Of a stretch of DNA of 64,000 nucleotides, positions 1 through 13,553 are shown piece by piece. A model generated the notes under the pieces. The model made no database searches and was not told the DNA's origin. It saw only the letters and a program-made list of their open reading frames with translations. Origin of the DNA: Phoronis australis (taxonomy: Eukaryota; Phoronida; Phoronidae); contig NMRA01000698.1 in assembly GCA_002633005.1 (NCBI GenBank), positions 106,360 to 170,359 on the forward strand, read 5' to 3'. Within the stretch, counting starts at the first letter, position 1; the number at the start of each line of letters is the position of its first letter. A program made the position numbers and the translations under genes.

Positions 1-2329
1 CATGCCGTGCTCCCACGTGTTCTGCTGAGTGATGCAGTTCATCGCTTGGACACCATTTGCACGCCATCCGTGAAACTAAAACAAAGAAAAAAGAACATTT
101 ATACAATCTTGTAATAACATGCCCTTTTGACAATGAACATAGGAAGCGCATCCCAGGTGAAGTACATGTAGCTTACTTCATGATCACAGACGGGTGCAAA
201 AGTGCATCTTGTCGCAAGGAGCGTTCAGTCGATTGTGTGCCTCGAATACATGTATAAGCGACTGACGTCACGATTCAGCTCTCTGCACAATGACCACCGA
301 CAGCGAATAACAATACCACGTCTCTGTTGGCGGTGATGATAGTGACGTTCAAACGAGCTTCTCACGGCATGGAGACGACCCACGGAAGAAGGTCATTCGT
401 TCAACCATTCACTAATGAGTCTTATGCGCTGTGGCAAGCAGTGGACTACATTGGCATGGTGCTGTGGTAGTCGACTCCATTCGAATTTGTTTCACTAACA
501 ATTGACGATCAACGCCCTGTGATATCTGAAAGCAACACGTGACCTGGACCTGCTGCGATATGTAATTTCGAGAAAAGAATCACGACAAAATATTGCGACA
601 GCTGTCTGCGTTGTCTGTTGCCAGAGATTGACCTCTGGAAAAATATAGTTTTGCATTCTCAAAAATTGTCTCCATTTTTTGAAATACTTGTAAGTGTGCT
701 TAAATGCACATTTTCAAGTACGTTTAGACGACTATGCTGTACAAATGGAGATCCGTCCTATCAACAGGGCCCTCAAAGTGTAAAGCATGCACTGGAAACC
801 GAGTTGTTAAAGGTTCTCTGGAATTGTCTCTCTTATCCATGTTCGAAGTTTTTCTTTTCTCGAATGTTCCCGACCCCGGGCCACGCCTACATGTATATCG
901 GTTGCTACGTTTTAACCCTAACGCCTGCAAATTTTTATTGGGGGGGTGGGCACAACAAGCGCATGTCAGTGAAGCTTTGCGTCCTAAAGCACGATGAATT
1001 GTGATTTGTTCCCTGAATTGTCAGAAATAGGATTGAAATTGTGTTTTGGTGTCTCCTTGGGCGTACAACTGCTTCAAGTAACCGTACCAATAACGGACCT
1101 TCTTAGTGACAAGTTCTAGGAACACGTAGAAAATCAATACCAGCGTTCTCTCCCACTTATAGTACGACTTCATTTCTTATAATTTTTTGTTAAAAATATC
1201 GAATTGCTGATTTTATCCCCAGTTATATATTCAGCCCAAAATCATTTTATTCCACAAAATATCTAGCATTTCAAGATCACCGAGACTGCCTACTTATATT
1301 GCCGAATTTTGTAGTCTGAGAGTTAATATTGTTTTTTTGGTTAGGCGAGTTTTAAGATACAAAGAGCTTCAATATCACGTTTGTTGTTAATTACGAATAT
1401 AGTGACAGGTTTCCGTTTCCTTTAGTAGCAGTAAATCAGATACCATTTACACACATATATTGTGCAAGAAATGCTTTGGGTGGTTCTTCAACGAGCACTA
1501 TGGAACAAGCTGCTTTTGACCAAACCGTCGCCATTCTGAAGGCAGAGCAGTTTAGTGACAAGCAATGAAAAATATTGTTGTCTGCCCCCCACTCCTCTTT
1601 GTGCACAAACAAACAGAAATGGCTTTCTTTTGGAGATTGTGGTCTGCCCCCCAACATCCTAGATCCTACAGTGTGCCTTACTCTAATAACAATGCAAGGA
1701 TACAAGAACTTTGTAAACTAAAGTATCAAATTTATTTTGAAATATCCATCAATGCTCACTCACTGAGTTACATAAAATTCAATAAAAAGTGGCGCTCCTC
1801 TAGAGTACCGTTCACACATAGAAAAATAGAACCTTCATTAATTACTTATTTACTTAAACCGGTATTAAAAGAAACAGCTCACAAATTTCATCAAAATTAC
1901 CAAGACGGTATTCTCTTGTAATCCAGTTATACTGTACAGTAACAACCGAAATTCACAACAAATCAACACAAAAGTTTAGCAACGTGAGAGGAAAAGCAAA
2001 AAAATTCCCAAAGAAAATTTAAGAGACAGCCCAAAAATTGGCATTCAGAAACCATTTTTGGATCATGTGCGGAGGTGGGTGTGTGTTTCTGAGCTAAGCT
2101 AAATCTGCCTCATTTCCAACATGATTTTGACAATTAGGAGAAGATAAATGAAATTTACGTTCATTTTCATGACATGTATAGTACGTGATCCAATTGATGG
2201 CAGAAAAAATATTAGTAATAAATGCAGTTAATAAAAATTTACAGGCTTTACACTTCTTGAAATATCATTTGATGACATTGATCAATAGACCTAACTGGTT
2301 GTAATAAAAGGTATAAACGACTAGGATTG
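1..2329. repeat. 3'-terminal part of a large repeat element (copy 0)
   Basis: Bases 1-2329 match 10111-13606 in the same orientation at high identity, so this is the tail of an element that begins upstream of the window. Compared with the second copy, it keeps about 220 bp (near 1300-1525) that are missing there, and lacks about 1.4 kb found there at 12160-13553. The shared 3' end is the stretch ending in ACTAGGATTG at 2329. Open frames are short (up to 128 codons at 618-1004) and I recognise no transposase, reverse transcriptase or replication protein. Open frames shared by both copies are expected from the nucleotide identity alone and are not taken as coding evidence. Confidence 0.85.
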
Positions 2330-4095
2330 CAATTGTAGTTTCCAACGATGTCACCGTCTATATTAAAAACGCTGACATGGCGGGCATGATCGTGGCGTTA
2401 TACATACGTATGCAGGATATATCATACAGAGCTATAGAAACAGAGCTCTCTTGGCAGTGCTACCATTTGCATACAAGCTCTCAACAATAATCGGCTACCC
2501 ATTACGTAACCAAGAATATACAAATAATTCCCAAATGTACAGTAGTTCTCGTCACCGAGCCACGGTTTCCTGTGCTGGTTATACAATTAGGCTCAATAAC
2601 AATGATAAAATAAAAAATAATCACAAAATCAACATCATTATTATTAATATTAATATAAACAATTACAATTTTAACAATAAACCCAAGTTTTTATAAGTTA
2701 TCACACGTCGCAACAGGTTTTCAAACACTTCGGATATAAGGTGGTGCAAAGGCTAAGGTTCCGTAGACCACAGAACTAATATTGGTTCCCAGTACAGACC
2801 AAAGACATTTGTAAGAAAATATTTTATGAGATCACGTACTTATCTTGTAATACATAACGATATCTCGCAAGACTTGCGTCTACAAAGCACAGCCCCGCAT
2901 TGGATGCAAGATAGTTTTATGCGCAGTGTGACTTTTGGTTACAAATTAATCACCGTGAAACTGTGGGTAACGCAGTAGTTGCTCGGGTGATGACTTTCTT
3001 TATGTACATAGCATAACTCATTAACCAATTTCATAACAAGTAAAATGAAGTAGCAAACGTAAATAAGCAGTAAACGAAAATCACTGTTCATCATGTCATA
3101 TACGCCTACATGGAATAGCCTCGTGTGTGAGTTATCAGAGACATTTTGCAGCCTACCTCCGTATATGAAGAGTTGAATAAATGGTTTCTTAAAAAAAAAA
3201 ATTTCAGAAATGGGTGCACGGGTGCAAATAGAGCCATGCACGACAAATCTTGTTACATACCAAAAGTTGTCTTATGTTTCAAAGGAGAGAATGAATAAAA
3301 ATACAAATGAGCACAGAGAAAAGAGAAAATGTAAAATGTCACGAAAACGTAAGAGATCTATACCCGGGTTATAAAAATTGCATAACCAATGACAGCAACG
3401 TCTGATGTTCGTCGAACAATCCATTATAAGTTCTCTGATTGTGGGAGCAAATTGTAAATTGTTCGGCACAATAAGATACCAAGTGAACCAAATAACCTTT
3501 ATAGTGGCAAAAGCACATAGCAGAACTATTGAAAATACAATACGCATCGGCGTGGATATGTTTACCAAATGAACCAACACAAGCTTGATATGAAAATCGA
3601 AGTAAACTATACAATGGGAAAATTTGTGCAATTGTTTCGTGAGCTTGCCCAAGAAAGCACATGTTATTTGCAAAAATATTCTAGTTGCTTGGCACAATTT
3701 CAAATTAGACATTCTGTTTCAACATCAGTGAGAATTATTGTTGGTCTTTGCTCGTTATTTGGCTGAGAGACTCGTGTTTGGTGGTTTCACGGTAAGCCTT
3801 CTGGAAGCACAAGGGAAGGATGGCCATTCGCAGTTCCCAGTCTTGTTTACTAGATAAACCAATGGCTGCTGGAAGACATAATTAAACTATATATTAAGTT
3901 TCTGCAGCTAGTCTACGTGAGAAATCATGCGTATAAAGTAAAGAAGTGTTTGTTCGGAGACTCGTTTTGACAATTACGTGAAAAAGATGGAATTACAGAT
4001 TAACATCATCCAGTGGCATATGATTTACCTAGGGCTTCTGCTTTGTATTCAAAATAGACTCTAGATGTTGAAAGCAAACTTTCTATTTGAATGTA

Positions 4096-4163
4096 GGGGT
4101 CACTGGGACTTGAACCCAGAACCTCATGTCATAGACATGCCTGCTACCTTGCATCATGACCCC
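4096..4163 (-). tRNA. tRNA-like module (probable tRNA pseudogene or SINE head)
   Basis: Read on the minus strand, 68 nt fold partly as a tRNA. The acceptor strands GGGGTCA and TGACCCC pair perfectly. A 5-bp T stem (CTGGG/CCCAG) closes a 7-base loop, and GGTTCAAGTCC is a perfect B box. The D arm is short and the A box is degenerate. The best anticodon stem has four pairs and puts C where the invariant U33 should be, so no convincing anticodon can be assigned. It recurs with all 68 bases identical at 62416-62483 in another copy of the repeat. A pol III promoter-bearing tRNA relic is more likely than a working tRNA gene. Confidence 0.5.
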
Positions 4164-5139
4164 GGGTGATTGTTCTATAGTTAGTTTGCATTTCAACAGC
4201 GTTTTTGGTAGAGAGCCAATGTGCTCAAACAGGAATATCAAAATTTGGAGTTAAAATTGCTGCGTCCTGGTTGTTTACCGTTTAAGTTTGATGATCGAAA
4301 AAATTAATAGGTGGTCTTGGACCACGTCTATTATGTAGACTGGTTATGGTTTTCATTGATTATTGTTAGAGAAGGGAATTGTACCCATTTTGATGATATT
4401 TCTTATTTTTCCAAAGAAACCAGAGTTCAGCAACCTTAAGTAACTTAACAATCACCCACCTCCTTTTATTCGAACCACGTACAGTGAAAAGGTCACGATA
4501 AAAATCTGTCACAAAGAAGGTGTGAACGATTTTAAAGAAATTTTGTATTCGAACGTATTTTCTAATCTTTTCGACGGGATGATTTACTTTTTTGAACGCG
4601 TTTTAGGCATAAATATCGTCAAAGCTAAGTCTATATTTTTCAACTTAGTGAAAGGAGATTTAAAGAGGCCCAAGACAAAATTGTCATTAGGTTCTTTTGA
4701 AGTCGAATATATAGGCTCAAAATACCTATACAAGTAAGTACAAAACATCAAATCGATCTCAAAAGCATACAATTTCCATCAATAGTAAAGTACGTGGTTA
4801 TTATTACAAAAGCAACGTGTTTCTGAGGTGACAAAACACGTGCGCAAGGAAAAAGGTATACTCTCCTGAAATCTTTCTTGGGAATGAGACGTCATGTGTA
4901 CAAAGGCGCCCTCAAATCTGCAGCGAGAATTAAGAAGTCAAAAAAGACTAATTACACTGTTCCATGCAAGTCATGAACTTCATAAAAATCGCGTTTCCTG
5001 CATTTTTGATATTTTAACATTCATCGTGCGGGAAAGGTTTTCCTTACACCTTGGCCACTGACAATTTAAGTTACTGAATACTTGACCCGTTTCATGTCTC
5101 GAAGGCCAACGTCTGTCGTCTCCTTAGTCTTGAAGAGGA

Positions 5140-8100
5140 ATATGTCAATTAATATACACGCCACACAGTATACATGATAACAAGTCAACCAATTACACGA
5201 TGCACATTCTACATGATCACAAGTCAATTAATAAACTAGATAACACTGACGTTTTAAGCATTTAAATACCTGACCATTTTGATGTCCTGGCGGCAGCCGT
5301 TTGTCGTCTTCTCAATCTTTAAGAGGAATAAATCAATTACTAAACAAGCCATACAGTACAAATGATAACAAGTCAATTAATATACACGCCACACAATGGG
5401 TACGATAAAAACAATTAATAAACAAAACCTATATTATACATGATAATACTGAAAATTTAAGCCTTTGAACACTTGACCTGTGTGAGGTTGGTCCCAAATA
5501 TTGAAATGTCTAGGATGGCCTACATTAAACTTGAAAATAATCAATTAATACACACGACTCACAATATATTGTAACAAACCGAATATTATACACGACACAC
5601 AATATACATGTTAAAAATTCAATTAAAATGGATGGCAAGGTATGGAGAGCCATTCACTTGCTTTTAATAAAGTAGAACTTACAGTGAATCTTCTCCATTT
5701 TGTCTAAATATTTGTCTCTTCCAATGCCCATCTTAGTAAAGCCATTGAGAAATTCATCTTAAGTTGATTGCTCAGTCTCCGTGTCAACGATGTCAAATTT
5801 TCACCTCCCCCTTGCTTAGGGCTTTTCAGAAGGCCGAAGCCAAGACGAAGAAACTTGGCAAAGCATTAGCGGAAGTCGACCAAAAGGTGGCTGGACGAAG
5901 GGACCGCTTCAAGAAGTAACGAAAACCATTAATATACAAGACCCTCTATATATGATCAAAATTCAATTAATATACACGACACACAGTATACGATAAATCA
6001 AGTAATATACTTGATGATCAATCAACATGACAACAAGACAAATAATATACACGACACAATATACATGATAACAAGTCAATTAATATACACGACACAATAG
6101 ACATGATAACTAGTCAATTGATATAAACAGTAAAAATAAAAGGTCATAATATACATGACAAACATTAAACATGAAAATAAGTCAATTTATACACACGACT
6201 CACAATATATTGTAACAAACCAAATATTATACACGACACACAATATGCATGTTAAAAATTCAATTAAAAAACAACAGAAACATGATATCAAAACAATTAA
6301 AATACACAAGACTCACAATAAACATGACAAGTCAATTAACGTGCACGATTCACAATGAACTTGACAACAAGTCAGTTAAGGTTTGAAGTACACAGGAACA
6401 ACGATAACAAGTCAATTAATATACACGACAGAAAATAAGCCTGTTGAAGTCTAAATAGTATACCTGAGAAGCATTAATTCTGAGAACAAGTCAATTAATA
6501 CATACGAATCACAATACATTATAGCTAAACAAGAATTATACATGACAAACGATCAACATGATAGAAAGTCAATTAACATACACGACATACAATAAAAATG
6601 ATAACAAAACAATTAATATATGCGGCAAACAATAAAGAACATAACAGGTCAAATAATATACACGACACACATTAAACATGAAAACAAATGAATTAATACG
6701 TGCGACCCACAGTACATTATAAGAAACCAAACAGTGTACAGGACGCACAATGAACATGATCAAAATTCAATTAAAAACCACAACACATAAAACATGACAT
6801 TAAAAGAATTAAATTACACCAAACACAATAAACATAATAATAATTCTATCGAAAGACACGACACACTATACAGTTGATAAATGGTCAGTTAACGTGAACA
6901 ACACACAATAAACAGTATACCAACTTAATTACTGTACAGGCCACAAAATAATTATGATAAGTCATTTATGATACATGACACATAATAAACATAAAAACAT
7001 TAATTAACATACACAACTCACAACAATCATGATAACAAGACAACTAATATACAAAATAAATAGTAACCTGGAAAAAATCAATTAGTACACACGACTCTAA
7101 ATATACAAGAAAAAAGATCAAATAATATACATGACAAACGATAAAAATGAAAACAAGTCAATAAATAGACACGACTCATAATACACTATATATAAATCAA
7201 GAATTATACAAGACACAAAATAAACATGATCAAAAGTCAATTAAAAACACAACACAAAAACATGATATCAAAACAATTAAAGTACACGAAAAACAACAAA
7301 CATGATAACATGTCCATTAAAGTACACGGCAAAACGTGACAATGATAACAAGTCAATAAACTTACAAAACCCATAATACTCATGATAACTCTCACTGGAT
7401 ATGTAATTGAATACTTGACCCATTGGAGGTCCTGGCGGCCGCCGTCTGTCAACTTTTATTCTTCAAGAGAAATAAATCAATTCATATACACGCTTCATAG
7501 TATACATTATAACAAGTCAGTTGACAAACAAAACACACAATTAACAACAAAACAATTGAATTAATACACACGACACACAATAAATGATAACCAGTCAAGT
7601 ATAATACATGGCATGTGTTAAACACGATAAAATTCAGTTAGTAACAAAGACACACAATAAACATGATACGAGAAAAATTAACATACATGACATGCAATAT
7701 ACATGAAAATTAGTCAATAATATATAAGACACAAAATAAACATGATAACAAGTCAATGGAAATGAACGACACACAATAGACAAATAATATACGCGACAAG
7801 CATTAAACCTGAAAACAAGTCAATGGATACGTACGACTCACAATACATTATATCAAATCAAGAACCATACAAAACACACAATAAACATGATAACAAAATC
7901 AATGCACATACACGACACATGACACGCGACAACAGGTCAATTAATATATACGACACACAATAAACATGATAAAAACTCAACTGATATACACGACACACAA
8001 TAAACATGGTAACACGTCAATAAACATGCACGATTCATAATGAACATGATATATCAATTAATATACGAAATACAAGGTAACCACGATACAAGTTAATTAA

Positions 8101-9840
8101 TACACTCGAATCAAAATATACAAGATAAAAGATCAAAGAATACACACGACAAACAATGAAAATGAAAAAGTTAAATAATTCACACGAGTCAAAATACAAT
8201 ATAACAAATAAAGATGTCAATTAAAATACACGGCACAACATAGACATGATAACAAGTCAAGCAATATACACAACTCATAATAAGCATGATAACACTGACT
8301 ATATATTTAATTGAATACTTGACCAATTTGATGTCCAGGCGGCCGCCGTCTGTTGTCTTCGTAATCTTCAAAAGAAATAAACCAGTTAATATATACGCCA
8401 CATAGCATACACTATAACACGTCAGTTGATAAACAAGACACACAATAGAGATAAACATGATAACAATTCAATTCATACAACAGACACAATACACATGATA
8501 AGAGAGCAATTAAAATACACGGCATAAAGTATTCATGATAATTGGTCAATTAATAAACACAACACAAAATAATCATGATTACAACTCAATTGATATGCAC
8601 GACACACAATAAACATGGTAAAAACTCAATTAACGTGCACGATTCACGATGAACACGATCACAAGTCAATTTACACACGAAATACACAGTAATCTCGATA
8701 AAAGTCAATTAATATACACGACACAAAATAAACATGACAAAAGATCAAACAGTAAACACGACAAGCACTAAACATGAAAACAAATCAATGATTACATACG
8801 ACTCACAATATATTATAACAAATCACAAATTATACACGACACACAATAAAAATAATAACAAGCCAATAAGTGTACGTGACATATAATACACATGATAACG
8901 AGTCAAGACACACGGCACACAATACACACGATAACAGGTAAATTAATAAGCACAACACACTGTAAACATTTTACCAAGTCAATTAATGTAGAGGGCACAA
9001 AATAATTATGATAACAGGTCATTTATGATACGTGATACACAATAAACCTGAAAACAAGTTAATTAACATACACAAGTCACAGTAAACACGATAACAAGCC
9101 AATTAATATACGAAATACACAATAAGCATACAATTAATACACACGACTTAAAGATGAAAGATCAATTGATATACACAACAAACAATAAAATTGAAAACAA
9201 ATCAATTTATAGACACGCCTCACAATACATTATAACAAATCAAGAATTTTACACGACACAAAATAAACATGATCAAAAGTCAATTAAAAACAACACAAAA
9301 ACACGATATGAAAACAATGAAAATACACGAATCAAAACAACACGAAACGCAATAAACATGATAAAATGTCAATTAATATACACGGCACAACATAGACATG
9401 ATAATAAGTCAAAAATATAAACAACACATCATAAACAAAATAACACAGACTATATATTTAATTGAATACTTGACCAATTTGATGTCCAGGCGGCCGCCGT
9501 CTGTTGTCTTCTTAATCTTCAAAAGAAAATAATTAATTAATATACATGCCATATAGTATACATTATAACACCTCAGTAGCTAAACAAGACACACAATAGA
9601 CATGAACATAATAACAATTCAATTAATACACACGAACCACAATAAATGATAATTAGTCAATTATTAAATACGACACAAAATAAACATAATATTAGCACAA
9701 TTGATATACACGACAAACAATAAATATGGTAACAAATTAATTAACGTGCACGATTCACAATGAACATGATAACAGTACATTTAATATGCGAAGTACACAT
9801 TAACCACTACACATGATAATTCAATTACATGTAGTGCACA
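5140..9840. repeat. Degenerate ~40-bp minisatellite array with interspersed GC-rich blocks
   Basis: Over 4.7 kb the sequence cycles with a period near 40 bp. A typical unit contains AATTAATATACACGACACAC followed by AATAAACATGATAACAAGTC. Units differ by substitutions and small indels, which suggests an old array. At irregular spacing the array is broken by a different block with TTGAATACTTGACC and, in the best copies, GGCGGCCGCCGTCTGT. Clear examples begin near 7408, 8311 and 9461, with diverged ones near 5075, 5263 and 9886. Open frames here arise from the repeat phase and are not genes. The same array starts again at about 63460. Confidence 0.9.
5830..5919 (+). pseudogene. Exon-like fragment inside the minisatellite region
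   Basis: After a pyrimidine-rich tract ending TTTTCAG at 5829, an open stretch of 29 codons runs to TAA at 5917-5919. It encodes a very basic, charged tail ending in GRRDRFKK. Its base use (GAAGCC, GGCAAAGC, GTGGCTGGACG) is clearly more GC-rich than the surrounding satellite. This resembles the last coding exon of a host gene carried inside a repeat. I do not recognise the protein. The matching part of the third copy lies beyond the window end, so it cannot be compared. It could also be a chance open frame. Confidence 0.35.
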
Positions 9841-12159
9841 CAACACACGGAAATATGCATGATCACTCTGACAGTCATAGCAAAGGAATACTTGACCGAT
9901 TTCTTGTTCCGATGGCGCCTTCTGTCGTCTTCCTAACAAACTGGGTCGGTTCTGAGACCTCGCGATCCCGTGATGAGGAAAGAAACTACATTCGAAAGAC
10001 TTGATTACTGACTGGGGTTATTGTGCTTTAGTTAGTGCGTTAGTGTATTAGTTAGGGTTAGATTGTGCAGTGTTATCAGCCAGCAATCAAATCTTCCATA
10101 ATGGCAAGCGCATGCCGTGCTCCCACGTGTTCTGCTGAGTGATGCAGTTCTTCGCTTGGACACCATTTGCACGCCATCCGTGAAACTAAAACAAAGAAAA
10201 AAGAACATTTATACAATCTTGTAATAACATGCCCTTTTGACAATGAACATAGGAAGCGCATCTCAGGTGAAGTAGCTTACTTCATGATCACAGACGGGTG
10301 CAAAAGTGCATCTTGTCGCAAAGAGCGTTCAGTCGATTGTGTGCCTCGAATACATGTATAAGCAACTGACGTCACGATTCAGCTCTCTGCCCAATGACCA
10401 CCGACAGCGAATAACAATACCACGTCTCTGTTGGCGGTGATGATAGTGACGTTCAAACAAGCTTCTCACGGCATGGTGACGATCCGCGGAAGAAGGTCAT
10501 TCGTTCAACCATTCACCGTAATGAGTCTTATGTGCTGTGGCAAGCAGTGGACTACATTGGCATGGTGCTGTGGCAGTCAACTCCATTCGAATTTGTTTCA
10601 CTAACAACTGACGAACAACGCCCTGTGATATCTGAAAGCATCACGTGACCTGGACCTGCTGCGATATGCAATTTCGAGAAAAGAATCACGACAAAATATA
10701 GCGACAGCTGTCTGCGTTATCCTTTGCCAGAGAGGGATATCTGAAAAAATATAGTTTTGCAGTCTCAAAAATTGTCTCCATTTTTTGAAATACTTGTAAG
10801 TGTGATTAAATGCACATTTTCAAGTGCGTTTAGACGACTTTATGCAGTAGAAATGGAGATCCGGCCTATCAACAGGGCCCTCAAAGTGTAAAGCATGCAC
10901 TGGAAACCGAGTTGTCAAATGTTCTCTTGAATTGTCTCTCTTATCCATGTTCGAAGTTTTTCTTTTTTCGACTGTTCCCGACCCCGTGCCACGCCTATAT
11001 CGGTTGCTACGTTTTAACCCTAACGTCTGCAAATTTTTATTGGGGGGAGGGGGGCACAACAAGCGCATCTCAGTGAAGCTTTGCGTCCTAAAGCACGATG
11101 AATTGTGATTTGTTCCCTGGATTGTCAGAAATAGGATTGAAATTGTATTTTGGTGTCTCCTTGGGCGTAGAACTGTTTCAAGTAACCGTACCAATAACGC
11201 ACCTTCTTAGTGACAAGTTCTAGGAACACGTAGAAAATCAATACCAGCGTTCTCTCCCACTTATAGAACGACTTCATTTCATATAATTTTTGTGTTAAAA
11301 ATATTGCTGATTTTATCCCCAGTTATATATTCAGCCCAAAATCATTTTATTCCACAAAATCTCTAGCATTTCAACATCACCGAGACTGCCTACTTATATT
11401 GTGACCCAACAGTCGCCATTCTGAAGGCAGAGCAGTTTAGTGACAAGCAATGAAAAATATTGTCGTCCTCTGTCCCCCACTCCTCTCTGTGCACAAACAA
11501 ACCGAAATGGCTTTCTTTTGGAGATTGTGGTCCGCCCCCCGACATCCTAGATCCTACAGTTTCCCTTACTCTAATAACAATGCATAGGATACAAGAACTT
11601 TGTTAACTAAAGTGTTAAATTTATTTTGAAATATCGATCAATGCTCACTCACTGAGTTACATAAAATTCAGCAAAAGGTGGCGCTCCTCTGGAGTACTGT
11701 TCACACATAGAAAGATAGAACCTTCATTAATAATTTATTCACTTAAACCAGAATTAAAAGAAACAGCTCACAAACTTCAGGAAAATTACCAAGGTCACGG
11801 TATTTTCTTGTAATCCAATTATACTGTACAGTAACAACCGAAGTTCACATAAAATCAACACAAAAGCGTGGCAACGTGAGAGGAAAAGCAAAAAAATTCC
11901 CCCCAAAAATTTAAGAGACGGCCCAAAAACTGGCACCCAGAAACCATTTTTGGATCATGTGCCGAGGTGGGTGTGTGTTTCTGAGCTACCCTAAATCTGC
12001 CTCATTTCTAACACGATTTTCACAATTAGGAGAAGATAAATGAAATTCACGTTCATTTTCATGACATGTATAGTACATGATCCAATTAATGGCAGAAAAA
12101 TATAGTAATAAATGAAGGTAATCAAATTCTACAGGCTTTATACTTCTGGAAATATCATT

Positions 12160-13553
12160 CTGTTTTTTCACAGCCTTCAAGATGTTTGGATAAATGGGCA
12201 CTTTAACTAAATAACTTTAACAACATTATCCTCCCCTGATGCCTTGTAATACGACTGATGTTTTGCATGTTAAATTGTACCATGAAAAACAAATCAAAGC
12301 AATGAACACATTGGATAAGCTACTGATACAGGCACATGAACAGATAGAAGTCTGACCATGAACAGACACAAGTAGTCAAGCAGAGGGTCTCTATATAATT
12401 CCCGTATTCCACAATCCCGCTCTACTTGGCTGTGGGGTAAGATTATCTTGATTATACAACGGTGGCACCGTGTGCACGACGGGCTTTGTCGTTGGGAAGG
12501 GGTGAAATATGACATCTGGCAACCATGGATATTTATCCAGCCTATCCCAGTTCCTTGGATCAGCATTGCAGCCCACGGCTTAGCAGTAATACTTCACAGG
12601 CGTGACTTCAATATATCAAATATAAATTATTCAGACATCAGATGCTAACATGTGAATCTCCATAGGAGGGAAAGAAAGACTGCTGACCTGCCGGCCGTAT
12701 CTGGAGATGTGCTGCTATTTTGTACCTCATGGCATGGAAGAGCGATCAATGTGGAAGGCGAGAACTGCCAGCGATAAAATCAATTCCGAATCATTAAAAA
12801 CAGACTACGAAAGCAAACTTCATTGAATGAACTTCATAATCATTCCAATCGTAACAACCATGATTTTGCCAGCAATATAAATCCAATGCAACATTTTCCC
12901 AATCTATGAAATACAAAAATGAACTTTTCAAAATTTGAAGACACTATGCATTAGACTTGTCTATCTGACATACAAAATTGTACATGTAAATCAATAACAA
13001 GTGGAAACACTTTACGCACATTATACCCAAGTATACAAATCATAAATCCATAACAAATAATAGCATTTGAACCACAGACACTGTTTCCTGGAGTAAATTT
13101 AAGCAGCTTTCACTTGAGGCTGTGGCTCTGCATCACTTGACACAATTATGCTATAATGATATTTAAAGAGTGAAATGGTGGATGTACCATGAATGTGGAT
13201 GGAATTTCCATGAATTATAAGAAAAAAATACGAAAATGAAAAACGTCCATTTCACATTCTTGATTATATTTGAGAAACTGACATTGATGAAAATACCACG
13301 AGATAGGCATATATTTCATGCTTCATTCTAAGGTAGTGTAATTATGTATTTCTGGACTGTGATAAGGAACCAAGAAATTTAAATTGTGCTTCTAAGATTT
13401 GGAAGTTGGGCCCACACAGGGCCCCAGTGTTTGGTAGTGGAGGGCAAACACTGGTTATGTGAAAAATAACTGCCATTAAAAGCTTCTCAAAAACCTGACA
13501 AAATTAGAATGAGAGAAAACTGCATCCATCCCTTATTTTGAGCAAATTTGACA
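12160..13553. other. ~1.4-kb segment present only in copy 1 of the large repeat
   Basis: Comparison with 2260-2280 shows that this segment interrupts otherwise collinear sequence: AAATATCATT before it and ATCAATAGACC after it are adjacent in copy 0. It contains two stretches that look exon-like but are unidentified. One is a minus-strand open frame at about 12391-12576 with a Trp/Pro-rich sequence (NWDRLDKYPWLPD, PPLY). The other is a plus-strand open frame at about 12663-12830 with a CRPYLEMCCYF stretch. No start or splice partner was found for either. It may be an insertion in copy 1 or a deletion in copy 0. Confidence 0.45.

Noticed and set aside
3272-3712. 146-codon open frame on the minus strand, also present at 61592-61993
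   Set aside because: Overlapping frames on both strands are equally conserved between the two copies, as expected from ~95% nucleotide identity. The composition is hydrophobic AT-rich and no family is recognisable.
6155-9420. Many open frames in the minisatellite (for example 6155-6358, 9154-9420, 8189-8458)
   Set aside because: They follow the repeat period in several frames and strands and encode repetitive low-complexity peptides.
10030-10070. TTAGTTAGGGTTAG-like sequence suggestive of a telomeric repeat
   Set aside because: The units are irregular and too few; this is not a (TTAGGG)n array.
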